A stretch of 64,000 bases of DNA from Treponema sp. (GTDB lineage Bacteria > Spirochaetota > Spirochaetia > Treponematales > Treponemataceae), in NCBI GenBank assembly GCA_016286535.1, contig JAEESZ010000002.1:124001-188000 (forward strand). The letters run 5' to 3'. A model generated the notes under the pieces. That model did no database searches. It was not told where the DNA came from and was given only the letters and a program-made list of their open reading frames with translations. How positions within the stretch are numbered: position 1 is the stretch's first letter; each line of letters begins with the position of its first letter. A program made the position numbers and the translations under genes. Positions 26,341 through 35,485 of this stretch are shown here, piece after piece.

Positions 26341-27059
26341 TATTTTATAAGTTTATCCTTGTTGAAAATATAACCTTTACCAAATGCAGTCTGAATGTAC
26401 TGTGGATTTGAAGGGTCTTTCTCAATCTTTTTTCTTAAACGCTGGATGTAAACGGCAACTGCAGTTAAATCACCGAATTCTACCTTCCAGATAGCCTTGA
26501 ACAAAACATCTGGAGAAAGCTCTTCACCAGGGTGTTTTACAAGATATTCAAGAACTTCGTATTCTTTTGATGATAAAGGAATTTTTACATTTCCTTTTTT
26601 AAGTACACAGCTGTTGGTAAGAAGAGAAAAATCATCAAATCTTATTGATTCTTCTGCCTTTGCAACGGCATCGTTCTGGCGTCTTAAGTTAGCCATAACA
26701 CGGGCAACTAAAACTTTTGGAGAAAAAGGCTTTGTTATGAATTCTTCAGCCCCAATTTCAAGTCCTTTGATAATATCTTCATCAGAATCTCTTGCAGAAA
26801 GAATCATTACCGAAGGCATATCCTTGTTAAAGATTTTTTTAATTTCTTCAAGGAATTCAAAGCCGCTCATCTGTGGCAGGTTTAAGTCAAGAATAATTAA
26901 GTCTGGTTTTCTGTCATTTGTTATTTTTTTAAGGGCATCTTCTGCATTGTAAAAAGGAGATGTAATTATGTCAGATTTTTCCAGGTACATGCAGATTAAG
27001 TTTGAGATTGCTTCTTCATCTTCAATTACATAAATAAACGGGTTATTAGCTTCTGTCAT
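26340..27059 (-). CDS. OmpR-family response regulator
   Basis: 239 residues. The receiver domain has E13/D14, phosphoacceptor D58 (LIILDLNLPQMSG) and the TKPFSPK lysine. The C-terminal winged helix (about 140-235) contains LSSKEYEVLEYL and VAVYIQRLRKKIE. GGGAG lies 9 or so nt before the ATG. It diverges from the flagellar operon. A 12-bp inverted repeat overlaps its probable promoter, which suggests self-regulation. Whether it also acts on flbD-motA is open. Confidence 0.94.
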   Translation of the reverse strand: MTEANNPFIYVIEDEEAISNLICMYLEKSDIITSPFYNAEDALKKITNDRKPDLIILDLNLPQMSGFEFLEEIKKIFNKDMPSVMILSARDSDEDIIKGLEIGAEEFITKPFSPKVLVARVMANLRRQNDAVAKAEESIRFDDFSLLTNSCVLKKGNVKIPLSSKEYEVLEYLVKHPGEELSPDVLFKAIWKVEFGDLTAVAVYIQRLRKKIEKDPSNPQYIQTAFGKGYIFNKDKLIK

Positions 27060-27104
27060 ATAAAAAAACTCCCTATATCTTCATAAATATTAGTTCATTT
27101 ATAA

Positions 27105-27151
27105 TTATATAACAAGTGAAGTTTTTTACCCAAAAAATGCTTGTTATATAA
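27105..27151. promoter_or_regulatory. 12-bp inverted repeat overlapping the regulator promoter
   Basis: TTATATAACAAG (27105-27116) and CTTGTTATATAA (27140-27151) are perfect inverted copies 23 nt apart, and an inner TTTTTT/AAAAAA can extend a hairpin. On the minus strand a TATAAT (27104-27109) overlaps the left arm and would be the -10 of the response regulator gene. The layout fits an operator for a dimeric regulator, or an attenuating hairpin. Confidence 0.5.
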
Positions 27152-27221
27152 CGATTTATTATATTTTTGAATATTTTTATACAAAGATAATTAATTTTAG
27201 TTAATTTTTTAAAAAATACAA

Positions 27222-27249
27222 TTGAAATGTTAAAAAAATAGTTTATAAT
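27222..27249 (+). promoter_or_regulatory. Sigma-70-type promoter of the flagellar operon
   Basis: TTGAAA at 27222-27227 and TATAAT at 27244-27249 are 16 nt apart, a good housekeeping promoter. The start would be near 27256, leaving a leader of about 30 nt before flbD. No sigma-28-type box (TAAA with GCCGATAA) was seen, so the operon is probably read by the main sigma factor. Confidence 0.68.
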
Positions 27250-27287
27250 AAGAGTACATTATTGTATTTGAAACTGGAATTTTTCAT

Positions 27288-27488
27288 ATGATAGATGTAA
27301 TGCGGTTAGATGGGAAAAAATATTGGGTGAATCCGCACATGATAGAAAGTATGGAATGTACTCCTGATTTGACTTTAACAATGCTGTCAGGTAATAAAAT
27401 CATTGTTCGTAATTCCCCTGAAGATATTATAAAAAAAATTATTGAATACCGTAATAAAATCGGTATTGAACGACAAGAGGTCTTGTAA
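27288..27488 (+). CDS. flbD: FlbD family flagellar protein
   Basis: 66 residues, the usual size for this small family. It has the family features LDGKKYWVNPHMIESME and the closing SPEDIIKKIIEYR. FlbD proteins of this kind sit just before motA in spirochetes and clostridia and affect flagellar function, by a mechanism not well understood. First gene of the operon; its TAA overlaps the motA ATG by 1 nt. Confidence 0.88.
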   Translation: MIDVMRLDGKKYWVNPHMIESMECTPDLTLTMLSGNKIIVRNSPEDIIKKIIEYRNKIGIERQEVL

Positions 27489-28270
27489 TGGATATAGCTA
27501 CTATACTTGGTATTGTCGGTGGTGCAGCCATGATTGTCATGTCTGTATTGACATCTGGTGGTACAATGGGCGGAATTATCGATATTCCGTCTGTTTTCAT
27601 GACAATCGGCGGTTCTTATTTCGCCATGTTTATTGCAGCGCCCTTAAAAAAAGCTCTTGGTATGTTCAAGATTATGGGAAAAGCCTTTAAAGTTCCTGAT
27701 TTTGGAGAGAAGAATATCGTAATAAACATGCAGGCCCTTTCTGAAAAGGCCCGTCGTGAAGGTATTCTTGCCCTTGAAGACGGACTTGATGACCTGGAAG
27801 ATCCTTTTATGAAAATGGGACTTCGTCTTGTAGTTGATGGTACTGACGGAAATATTATTCGTGCAATCATGGAAAATGAAATGAATCAGGTTGAAGCCCG
27901 TCATATGGAATGGGTAGGACTTATCAACGCCTGGGCTGGTTTCGCTCCTGGTTTCGGTATGATGGGTACCGTACTTGGACTTATTGGTATGTTAAACAAC
28001 CTTGAAGATAAATCATCTCTTGGTCCTAACATGGCCGTTGCCCTTATTACAACACTTTACGGATCTATGATGGCCAACTGGCTTATTACTCCTTTTGCAA
28101 CAAAACTTCTTGCACATAACTCACAGGAAATGCGTTCTAAGGAAATGATTATTGAAGGTGTACTTGCTATTCAGGCAGGTGAAAACCCACGTATTATGGC
28201 TCAAAAACTGCTTACTTATCTTGATCCTGTAACAAGAAAAGCTATTGAAGCAGATGTACTTAAAGACTAA
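27488..28270 (+). CDS. motA: Flagellar motor stator protein MotA
   Basis: 260 residues with four transmembrane helices (about 2-21, 33-51, 150-172 and 185-207). The cytoplasmic loop carries the charged residues that touch the rotor (R90 and E97 region, ARREGILALED). The conserved proline before helix 3 lies in AGFAPGFGMMG and the one in helix 4 in ITPFATK. With MotB it forms the ion channel of the stator. AGAGG precedes the ATG. Confidence 0.97.
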   Translation: MDIATILGIVGGAAMIVMSVLTSGGTMGGIIDIPSVFMTIGGSYFAMFIAAPLKKALGMFKIMGKAFKVPDFGEKNIVINMQALSEKARREGILALEDGLDDLEDPFMKMGLRLVVDGTDGNIIRAIMENEMNQVEARHMEWVGLINAWAGFAPGFGMMGTVLGLIGMLNNLEDKSSLGPNMAVALITTLYGSMMANWLITPFATKLLAHNSQEMRSKEMIIEGVLAIQAGENPRIMAQKLLTYLDPVTRKAIEADVLKD

Positions 28271-28285
28271 TTAAGGAAGAGGGAA

Positions 28286-29011
28286 ATGGGAAAGAAAGCT
28301 AAAGAGCCTGAAAAACCATCAGCAGCCTGGCAAGGTACCTATGGTGACATGATTACTCTTATGTTGTGCTTCTTCGTAATGTTGTACAACCCTTCAGAAG
28401 TAGATGTTACCCAGTTAGCTACAATTACTCAGTCTTTACAGATGAACGAAACTGAATCTGTTTCAGGTGGACTTTCCCTTTCGGCAGGAAGACTTTCAGA
28501 TTTAGGAAACAATATAAACTCACTTCCTTCTCTGGAAAAGGGAAAATCACTCGGCCTTGCAAAAAAGAAGTCTGTCAGTCTTTTTGCACCAGATGTAAAA
28601 TCAAATAAAATCACAATTACAAGTGATGAACGCGGATTAATAATCACTCTGCTTTCTGATAATTTCTTTGAAGAGGGCAGTGCTGAATTAAATATAAATG
28701 AAACTCGTGACACTTTACTGAGACTGTCTGAATTCTTTACTTCAGATGAATTAAAGGACAGAAGATTCAGAATTGAAGGTCATACAGATAATGTTCCTGT
28801 TTCCAGCGATAAGTTTCCAAGTAACTGGGAACTTTCTGCTACCCGTGCTGTTAATGTTTTACATTATTTAGCCGATTATGGAGTAGATGAAAATAAATTT
28901 TCGGTTGCAGGATATGCAGATACCCGGCCAAAGTTTACAAATGAAACTCCGGAGGGTAGGGCATATAACCGGCGTGTGGATATTATTATTCTAGACGAGG
29001 GACATTTTTAA
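28286..29011 (+). CDS. motB: Flagellar motor stator protein MotB
   Basis: 241 residues. The single transmembrane helix has the ion-binding aspartate D21 ([13 protein letters not shown]). A plug/linker region follows, then the OmpA-like peptidoglycan-binding domain ([26 protein letters not shown] and NRRVDI). It anchors the stator to the cell wall. It is 15 nt after motA with a GGAAGAGGGAA ribosome site. Confidence 0.97.
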   Translation: MGKKAKEPEKPSAAWQGTYGDMITLMLCFFVMLYNPSEVDVTQLATITQSLQMNETESVSGGLSLSAGRLSDLGNNINSLPSLEKGKSLGLAKKKSVSLFAPDVKSNKITITSDERGLIITLLSDNFFEEGSAELNINETRDTLLRLSEFFTSDELKDRRFRIEGHTDNVPVSSDKFPSNWELSATRAVNVLHYLADYGVDENKFSVAGYADTRPKFTNETPEGRAYNRRVDIIILDEGHF

Positions 29012-29047
29012 TGATATTATTTAATAAGTTATTTGCTGGAGGGGAAA

Positions 29048-29599
29048 ATGGCAGATGATGAAGAAATTAACCTTGAAGATGGAGCAGCAGGAGCTGCACC
29101 AGCAAAGAAAGGTAAACTTGGCGGTCTTTTGCCAGGTCTTTTAAAATGGATTATCATTGGTTTGGCAGCAATTATTGTAGTAGTTGTAGTTGTTGTTGTA
29201 ACCGTTCAAATCACAAGTAGAAATACAGCCTCAGCAGGAGCAATTCCTTCTTCAGAAGAATATGTATCTGGTCAGAGAGAAATTTATGACTGGTATACTT
29301 CATTAGGTGTAATTCAGACTACAACCTGCGATGAACCTCCTGCAACAGTAAGAGTTGATGTCGTTTTAGGTTATAAAAAAGATGATAAAGCAACATCTAC
29401 AGAAATTACCCAGCGTACAGTTGAATTAAAATCATTTTTAAGAAGATATTTTAACAGCAAAACTGCTTACGAATTAAGGGCTGCAAATGAAGATGCAGTT
29501 CTCAACGAAATTAAAAATGGTATTAATGATAAAATCTTAAGTAGTTCACGTATTAGAGCTGTAGAATTTCAGCAGAAAGACGTTATAGAACAGAATTAA
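29048..29599 (+). CDS. fliL: Flagellar basal body-associated protein FliL
   Basis: 184 residues from the ATG at 29048, chosen for the GGAGGGG just before it; an open TTG lies 15 nt upstream. A cytoplasmic start, one long valine-rich transmembrane helix (about 30-50) and a periplasmic domain ending with SRIRAVEFQQKD-like strand fit FliL. In spirochetes FliL steadies the stators around the motor. Confidence 0.92.
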   Translation: MADDEEINLEDGAAGAAPAKKGKLGGLLPGLLKWIIIGLAAIIVVVVVVVVTVQITSRNTASAGAIPSSEEYVSGQREIYDWYTSLGVIQTTTCDEPPATVRVDVVLGYKKDDKATSTEITQRTVELKSFLRRYFNSKTAYELRAANEDAVLNEIKNGINDKILSSSRIRAVEFQQKDVIEQN

Positions 29600-29614
29600 A
29601 AAGGTGGAAGTTGA

Positions 29615-30652
29615 ATGAACGAAGTTCTTTCACAGGACGAAATTGACCAGTTGCTCACAGCCATCAGTTCAGGTGATACTGAAGCTGATGACTTTAAACC
29701 GGTTAATAGTGCTAGAAAAATAAAAATTTATGACTTTAAGCGTCCTGATAAATTCTCTAAGGAACAGTTACGTACGGTCTCAAATATGCATGAGACCTTT
29801 GCTCGTTTAACTACAACTTCTCTGTCTGCCCAGCTGCGTTCTCTGGTACACGTACATGTTGCTTCTGTAGACCAGCTTACATATGAGGAATTTATCCGTT
29901 CTATTCCGACCCCAACAACCCTGGCGGTAATTAATATGGACCCTTTAAAGGGAAATGCCGTACTCGAAATTGACCCTGCAATCACCTTCTGTATGATTGA
30001 CCGTCTTTTTGGTGGTAGGGGTGCTACAACAGGAAATAAAAACCGAGATCTTACAGATATTGAACAGGAAGTAATGGAAGGTGTTATTGTAAGAATCCTT
30101 GCAAATATTCGCGAAGCCTGGACTCAGGTAATCGATTTGCGTCCACGTTTTGCCCAGATTGAAACAAATCCTCAGTTTGCACAGATTGTTCCACCTACCG
30201 AAATGGTCGTTTTAGTTACACTCGAAACAAAAGTCGGCGATGAAGAAGGAATGATGAACTTCTGTATTCCTTACCTTGTTCTTGAACCAATCATTTCAAA
30301 ATTGTCTTCTCAATTCTGGTTCTCTTCTGTAAGAAAGAATTCTACAACCCAGTATCTTGGCACAATCAAACAGCAGTTAACAGACGTTGATATGGATGTT
30401 GTAGCAGATATTGGAACCGTTAATTTGCCTATAAAAGATGTACTCTCACTTAGAACTGGTGATGTTGTTCGTCTTTCAAATATAAAAGTAGGGGATCCTT
30501 TGACCCTTAGTGTAGGAAATAAGAAAAAGTTTTACTGTCAGCCAGGTGTTGTCGGTAAAAAAATGGCTGTACAAATTACAGGAAAAATTGAAAACGTTGA
30601 AAATGACGATTTTGAAGAGCTTTCTGTAGAAGGAGATGAAACTTATGAGTGA
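29615..30652 (+). CDS. fliM: Flagellar motor switch protein FliM
   Basis: 345 residues. The N-terminal CheY-binding peptide is present (LSQDEIDQLL, 5-14). The middle domain (about 45-230) has GGRG near the switch interface (DRLFGGRGA), and the C-terminal SpoA domain follows (IGTVNLPIKDVLSLRTGDVV). It is the C-ring protein that receives CheY-P. GGTGGAAG precedes the ATG; the gene overlaps fliY by 8 nt. Confidence 0.97.
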   Translation: MNEVLSQDEIDQLLTAISSGDTEADDFKPVNSARKIKIYDFKRPDKFSKEQLRTVSNMHETFARLTTTSLSAQLRSLVHVHVASVDQLTYEEFIRSIPTPTTLAVINMDPLKGNAVLEIDPAITFCMIDRLFGGRGATTGNKNRDLTDIEQEVMEGVIVRILANIREAWTQVIDLRPRFAQIETNPQFAQIVPPTEMVVLVTLETKVGDEEGMMNFCIPYLVLEPIISKLSSQFWFSSVRKNSTTQYLGTIKQQLTDVDMDVVADIGTVNLPIKDVLSLRTGDVVRLSNIKVGDPLTLSVGNKKKFYCQPGVVGKKMAVQITGKIENVENDDFEELSVEGDETYE

Positions 30653-31880
30653 TGGTGCTATCTCTCAAGATGAAATTGACGCATTATTATCTGGCGTTGC
30701 TATTGATGGACTAAATTCATCTGGACACGTTGGTAACGGGCCAACTTATAAATTTGATGTTTCCACTCTTCAAAACTTGGCAAATGATCTTAAGCCTAAG
30801 TTAGAGGAAAATATTAACAAATATACAGGAGCAAGCTTTACTGTTGCAGATCCTGTTGTAGAAGAAACAACAAGAGACCGCGTACTTTCAAAATTACCTG
30901 AAGTAGTAATCGGTGTAATTGCAGACTATAACGCAGGAATTAAAGGAAATCACTTTTATCTGATTTCTCCGGAATTTGCAACAAAACTTCATCAGCTGGT
31001 AAGTGGAGAAGAAACCACTGAAGTTGACGATATGGTTCTTTCTGTAGTTTCTGAATTTATTTCTACACATATCAGTTCAGAAATCACACAGCTTGATGCT
31101 ACAGGAAAAGTTCCTGGTCTTGCATATGAAACTCCAACAACAATAAATGAATCTAAAGCTATGGTTATGTTCCCACAGCAGGATTTCGCCCTTGTAAGTT
31201 ATCCTCTTTCTCTCGAATCAGAGAATTTTACTTTATGGGAAATTATGGGTGGCGATACTGCAGAAGGTATTACAAATGCCTTTGGAGCAAACGTAGCAGA
31301 GGAACCTGTTGCCCTTGATATGGCTGCAAGTGACCCTTCAATGGGTATGGCTGGAATGGGTGGAATGGCTGCTCCAAATATGGGACAGATGCCTAATAAC
31401 GGCCAGCAGATGATGGGAATGAACCAGCAGCAGATGGGTGGCATGCCTAATATGGGAATGAATATGGGCGGAATGATGCCTAACATGGGAATGAACATGG
31501 GCGGAATGATGCCAAATATGGGAATGCAGAATAATATGGGTATGAATATGGGAATGAATGTTCCTAATATTCAGCAGTTACAGTATCCAAACCTTCAGAC
31601 TGGAATGAATGCTTCTGAGCAGGGTAATATCAGCTTGATTATGGATGTTAATATGGAAATGACCGTAGAACTTGGTCGTACAAAAAAATCCATAAAAGAC
31701 ATTCTTGGAATGGGTGAAGGTACAATTATTGAGCTGGATAAACTTGCCGGTGAACCTGTTGATATTCTTGTAAACCATAAACCTATTGCAAAGGGAGAAG
31801 TAGTAGTTATTGACGAAAACTTTGGTGTTCGTGTAACTGAAATTCTTTCTCCTATGGAAAGGGTAAACGAATTAAGCTAA
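30645..31880 (+). CDS. fliY: Flagellar motor switch protein FliY with Met-rich linker
   Basis: 411 residues from the ATG at 30645 (AGGAG 9 nt upstream); another ATG is 9 nt earlier. It begins with a CheY-binding peptide like FliM (SQDEIDALL, 7-15). A CheC-like middle domain follows; its phosphatase motif position reads SVVSEFIS, with Ser where CheC has Asn, so activity is doubtful. A Met/Gly/Asn-rich linker (about 225-315) then leads to a C-terminal FliN-type SpoA domain (TVELGRTKKSIKDILGMGEG). It belongs to the switch complex. Confidence 0.93.
   Translation: MSDGAISQDEIDALLSGVAIDGLNSSGHVGNGPTYKFDVSTLQNLANDLKPKLEENINKYTGASFTVADPVVEETTRDRVLSKLPEVVIGVIADYNAGIKGNHFYLISPEFATKLHQLVSGEETTEVDDMVLSVVSEFISTHISSEITQLDATGKVPGLAYETPTTINESKAMVMFPQQDFALVSYPLSLESENFTLWEIMGGDTAEGITNAFGANVAEEPVALDMAASDPSMGMAGMGGMAAPNMGQMPNNGQQMMGMNQQQMGGMPNMGMNMGGMMPNMGMNMGGMMPNMGMQNNMGMNMGMNVPNIQQLQYPNLQTGMNASEQGNISLIMDVNMEMTVELGRTKKSIKDILGMGEGTIIELDKLAGEPVDILVNHKPIAKGEVVVIDENFGVRVTEILSPMERVNELS
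31452..31517 (+). repeat. 33-bp tandem repeat in the fliY linker
   Basis: Two adjacent 33-bp copies encode MGMNMGGMMPN, followed by a partial third and preceded by looser copies. Eleven codons per unit keep the frame if copy number changes. Confidence 0.85.
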
Positions 31881-31906
31881 AAACCAGTTTTATTTGGGTG
31901 GGGAAA

Positions 31907-32473
31907 TTGGTAAATACAAAAAAAAATCTTATTTCGCTGTTAAATTTATTTATAATAAATTTAACAGTCTTTGCACAAAGTGAATCCGATATTTTATTAG
32001 GTGACTCTGAAGTAAGCGATACTGCTGTTAATGTTGCAAGAAACAATACTTCTTTAGGAATTGGCGTCTTTTTCAGGATGATTCTTGTTTTATTAATAGT
32101 GGTTGGTCTTATTTATGGCGTTTTCTGGTTTATCAAACATAAAAGCAATGCAGTAAAAACAGAAGATGATTTTTTAAGAAGAGTCGCATATATAAATCTT
32201 GCTCCTGGAAAATCAGTGGAAGTTGTAACATTAATAGATAAAGCATATCTTGTTGGAGTCACAGACTCTCAAATTAATCTGCTTGGAGAAATTAATGACA
32301 AAGAACTTATTCAGGCAATGAACCTACAGGCAGATAAAAATCAAAAAACAAGTAAACCTGTTAATTTTTCAGAATTACTTGATATGTTCACTGTAAAAGG
32401 TAAAAAATCTGTAAATGCCTTTACTGAATCTGAAAGCAAAGTTGATGATCTTTTAGGAAATAATTCGAGGTAA
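31907..32473 (+). CDS. fliO: Flagellar biosynthesis protein FliO (FliZ)
   Basis: 188 residues. TTG at 31907 is preferred because GGGTGGGG ends 3 nt before it, the same arrangement as before flhA; a GTG 9 nt upstream is the alternative. A signal-like first hydrophobic stretch (to about residue 22), an acidic outside part, a transmembrane helix (about 52-72) and a C-terminal cytoplasmic domain (VAYINLAPGKSVEVVTLIDKAYLVGVT) match FliO, which helps assemble FliP. Lies between fliY and fliP as expected. Confidence 0.88.
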   Translation: MVNTKKNLISLLNLFIINLTVFAQSESDILLGDSEVSDTAVNVARNNTSLGIGVFFRMILVLLIVVGLIYGVFWFIKHKSNAVKTEDDFLRRVAYINLAPGKSVEVVTLIDKAYLVGVTDSQINLLGEINDKELIQAMNLQADKNQKTSKPVNFSELLDMFTVKGKKSVNAFTESESKVDDLLGNNSR

Positions 32474-32475
32474 AT

Positions 32476-33297
32476 ATGAATAAATTAAAAAAAGTAGTAT
32501 TTATCCTCTTTTTAATTGCTTTTTCACTTCCACTTTTTGCCCAGAATTCTAATTTTCCTCAGGGATCGAGCAGCGGAAGAACAGAAATGGCAGACGGAGA
32601 CTTAAGACCAACTCAAATTCCTAATGTAGCAATCCAGATTACAGAACCAAGATCTGGAAGAGAAGTTGCCTTTTCTGTAAGATTATTACTGCTTCTTACA
32701 ATACTTACATTAGCACCAAGTATTTTAATTCTTACAACCTGTTTTTTACGTTTTTCAATTGTTCTCGATTTTATAAAACGTGCTCTTTCCCTGCAGCAGG
32801 TTCCTCCAACCTCTGTATTGAACGGAATTGCATTTTTTATGACCTTATTCGTTATGTGGCCAACTTTTTCCAATGTTTATGAAAAAGCATATAAACCACT
32901 TTCCAGCGGTCAGATTACAATTGAAGAAGCATATAAAGAAGCTGAAACACCAATAAGAATGTTTATGTATTCTCAAATGGCAGAAGACACAACATATATC
33001 AAGCAGTTTATGAATATGGCTAAACTTGAAAAGCCAAAAACTCTTGCTGATGTTCCAACTTATATTTTAATTCCATCTTATATTCTGCACGAACTTACAG
33101 TAGCCTTTAAGATAGGTATTCTGCTATATATTCCCTTTATCATCATAGATATGGTTGTAGCGAGTATCTTAATGGCAATGGGTATGATGATGCTGCCTCC
33201 GGTCCAGATTTCCATGCCTTTTAAGCTGGTTTTATTTATTCTTGTAGACGGCTGGGGACTTTTAACAAATCAGCTTTTTGTATCTGTAATAAAGTAG
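32476..33297 (+). CDS. fliP: Flagellar export gate protein FliP
   Basis: 273 residues. A signal peptide (to about 22, LPLFAQ) precedes four transmembrane helices. Family signatures include LTILTLAPSILIL, FSIVLDFIKRALS and the C-terminal PVQISMPFKLVLFILVDGW. With FliQ and FliR it forms the export channel at the base of the flagellum. It starts 2 nt after fliO. Confidence 0.97.
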   Translation: MNKLKKVVFILFLIAFSLPLFAQNSNFPQGSSSGRTEMADGDLRPTQIPNVAIQITEPRSGREVAFSVRLLLLLTILTLAPSILILTTCFLRFSIVLDFIKRALSLQQVPPTSVLNGIAFFMTLFVMWPTFSNVYEKAYKPLSSGQITIEEAYKEAETPIRMFMYSQMAEDTTYIKQFMNMAKLEKPKTLADVPTYILIPSYILHELTVAFKIGILLYIPFIIIDMVVASILMAMGMMMLPPVQISMPFKLVLFILVDGWGLLTNQLFVSVIK

Positions 33298-33309
33298 GAG
33301 GGATGAAGC

Positions 33310-33579
33310 ATGTCAACTGGAATTATTAATTCTTTAATGACCGGCGCTGTACTGCAGGTTATAAAAATGGTTCTCCCTGTTTTAGGTCTGGCCCTTATAG
33401 TAGGACTTATTGTTGCAATTTTTCAGGCAACTACAAGTATTCAGGAACAGACTCTGACTTTTTTACCAAAATTATTAGTTATTCTTCTTGTTGTAGGACT
33501 TCTAGGCGGAATTGGTTTTTCTTCGCTTGGAGAATATACTATAGCACTCTTCAGCAGGATTCCTGAATTTGCAAAATAG
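33310..33579 (+). CDS. fliQ: Flagellar export gate protein FliQ
   Basis: 89 residues with two transmembrane helices. The typical central region is IVGLIVAIFQATTSIQEQTL followed by FLPKLLVILLV. GGAGGGATG precedes the start at 12 nt after fliP. Confidence 0.96.
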   Translation: MSTGIINSLMTGAVLQVIKMVLPVLGLALIVGLIVAIFQATTSIQEQTLTFLPKLLVILLVVGLLGGIGFSSLGEYTIALFSRIPEFAK

Positions 33580-33590
33580 GGGAGAAATAA

Positions 33591-34391
33591 GTGCTGGATA
33601 AAATCATATTAAATGCACCTTTGTACCTGCTGGTTTTTGCAAGAATATTTGCTACTTTAATGCTGCTTCCTCTTTTTTCCATGCGGTCAACTCCAAGAAC
33701 CGCAAAAATTGCCCTGGCAGCCTATATTGCATTTTTTATTGCCGGTTCTGCAAATCTTTCTTCCTATAAAAGTTTTCTTGCCCAGGATGGTTTTGCCTCT
33801 CTTGAGTTTGTCCTGCTTTTAGCCGGTGAAGTTCTAATCGGATTTGTTTTAGGTTTTTATATTCAGATTATTTTTTCATCATTAAGTTCTGCAGGACAGT
33901 TTATTGCCTTCCAGATGGGACTTGGAGCCGCCAGTGCCTACGATTCCCTTTCCCAGATTGAAAACCCCCTTATGGGACAGTTTTTTAATTTAAGCGGAAT
34001 GCTGGTTTTTCTTCAGACAAAATGGTTTCAGAAAATATTTTTAGGCGGACTTATCACATCCTTTGATACTCTGAATGCTTTATTAATAGTAAATACAAAA
34101 GATCATTTAATATCTTTTATGTTAAAATCTCTTTCCCATATGTTTATGGATGCTCTGGTTATAGCCCTTCCGGTTATGGGAACTTTATTTTTAATAACTG
34201 TCTGCACCGGACTTTTAACTAAAGCTGCACCTCAAATGAATCTTTTGAGCGAAGGTTTTCCTGTAATGATTCTGGTTGCCTTTACTTTAATTCTTTTTAT
34301 GATTCCGTCTCTTATCGACTTTTTCGTAAGGGCTTTCTCGACTGCTTTTTCTGAAATTGAGCAGTTATTCCATGTTTTAGGAGGTGTATAG
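33591..34391 (+). CDS. fliR: Flagellar export gate protein FliR
   Basis: 266 residues from a GTG with GGGGAGA before it. Multiple transmembrane helices and family segments are present: LVFARIFATLMLLPLFS near the start, GFVLGFYIQIIFSSLSSAGQ, and GLLTKAAPQMNLLSEGFP towards the end. It completes the export channel with FliP and FliQ. The stop is directly followed by flhB. Confidence 0.96.
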   Translation: MLDKIILNAPLYLLVFARIFATLMLLPLFSMRSTPRTAKIALAAYIAFFIAGSANLSSYKSFLAQDGFASLEFVLLLAGEVLIGFVLGFYIQIIFSSLSSAGQFIAFQMGLGAASAYDSLSQIENPLMGQFFNLSGMLVFLQTKWFQKIFLGGLITSFDTLNALLIVNTKDHLISFMLKSLSHMFMDALVIALPVMGTLFLITVCTGLLTKAAPQMNLLSEGFPVMILVAFTLILFMIPSLIDFFVRAFSTAFSEIEQLFHVLGGV

Positions 34392-35465
34392 TTGGCTGCC
34401 GAAGACGAAGGAAGAACCGAGGAAGCATCTGAAAGTAAACTCGAAAAAGCAAGAAAAGAAGGACGTGTTGCTAAAACTGCTGAATTAAGCGGCGGGCTTA
34501 TCCTTTTATTTACAGTATTAACAATAATTGTTTTTTCAAAATTTATTCTGAATCAAATAATCAGTGCTTTCAGGTTTTATTTTTCACTCTGTAATGGCAA
34601 AGAAATCAACTATGCCGCACTTTTTGAAGGCTTTTTGAATTATTATTTAAAATGCATAATTCCGGTTGCAATTGTAGGGGCAATTTCTGCAATTTTAGGA
34701 AATGTTTTACAGACAAAAGGTTTTATTTTCAGCCTTAAACCAATTCAGCCGGATTTTAAAAGAATAGTACCGAATATAGGACAGTATCTTAAAAAAACTC
34801 TTTTTTCATTAAAGGGGCTTTTTAATGTTGTAAAATCCATAGGTAAGGTAGCAGTTATTTGTGTAATTGCCTATATTTTTATAAGAAAAGATATCTTTGT
34901 TCTTATTGATATTATTGATAACGGGGATATAAGCGGAGCTGTAGCTAAAGTTGCAAAAATGTGCGCTCAGATTTTAATAACAGTTTCTGTTTTCTTTGTT
35001 GCTATATCAATCCCGGACTTCTTTGTGCAGAAAAAAGACTTCCTTGACGAAATGAAAATGACAGTTCAGGAAGTAAAAGAAGAATATAAAGAGATGGAAG
35101 GAGATCCTCAGGTAAAATCAAGACTTGAAAAAATGCAGAGGGAACTGCTTTCCAGAAATATTCCAAAAGCTGTATCAGAAGCGGATGTAGTAATTACCAA
35201 CCCTACACATTATGCTGTTTCATTAAAGTGGGATAACAATGTTTCAAATGCCCCGCTTCTAACTGCAAAGGGCGTTGACCAGACTGCAATGTACATTAAG
35301 CAGCTGGCACGTGATAATGACGTACCGATTGTTGAAAATCGAATTGTTGCACGTGCTTTATATACAAATCTGGAAATTGGTGATATAATACCAGAAGATT
35401 ATATGCGCGCAATTGCCGTAATATATTCAAACTTAGAAAAATTTAAAAACTATAGTAAACTTTAA
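34392..35465 (+). CDS. flhB: Flagellar export specificity protein FlhB
   Basis: 357 residues from TTG immediately after the fliR stop, with GGAGGTG 6 nt upstream. It opens with EEASESKLEKARKEGRV, has four transmembrane helices, and contains the self-cleaving motif NPTH at 270-273 (VITNPTHYAVSLKW). Cleavage there switches export from hook to filament proteins. Confidence 0.97.
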   Translation: MAAEDEGRTEEASESKLEKARKEGRVAKTAELSGGLILLFTVLTIIVFSKFILNQIISAFRFYFSLCNGKEINYAALFEGFLNYYLKCIIPVAIVGAISAILGNVLQTKGFIFSLKPIQPDFKRIVPNIGQYLKKTLFSLKGLFNVVKSIGKVAVICVIAYIFIRKDIFVLIDIIDNGDISGAVAKVAKMCAQILITVSVFFVAISIPDFFVQKKDFLDEMKMTVQEVKEEYKEMEGDPQVKSRLEKMQRELLSRNIPKAVSEADVVITNPTHYAVSLKWDNNVSNAPLLTAKGVDQTAMYIKQLARDNDVPIVENRIVARALYTNLEIGDIIPEDYMRAIAVIYSNLEKFKNYSKL

Positions 35466-35485
35466 TTGTTGCTGGGTGGGGACTA

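Noticed and set aside
27222..27249. Sigma-28 promoter for the flagellar operon
   Set aside because: The sequence fits the housekeeping consensus (TTGAAA-16-TATAAT), and no GCCGATAA-like -10 is present.
27568..27904. Minus-strand open frames inside motA
   Set aside because: They lie wholly inside a highly conserved gene, lack ribosome sites and look like no known protein.
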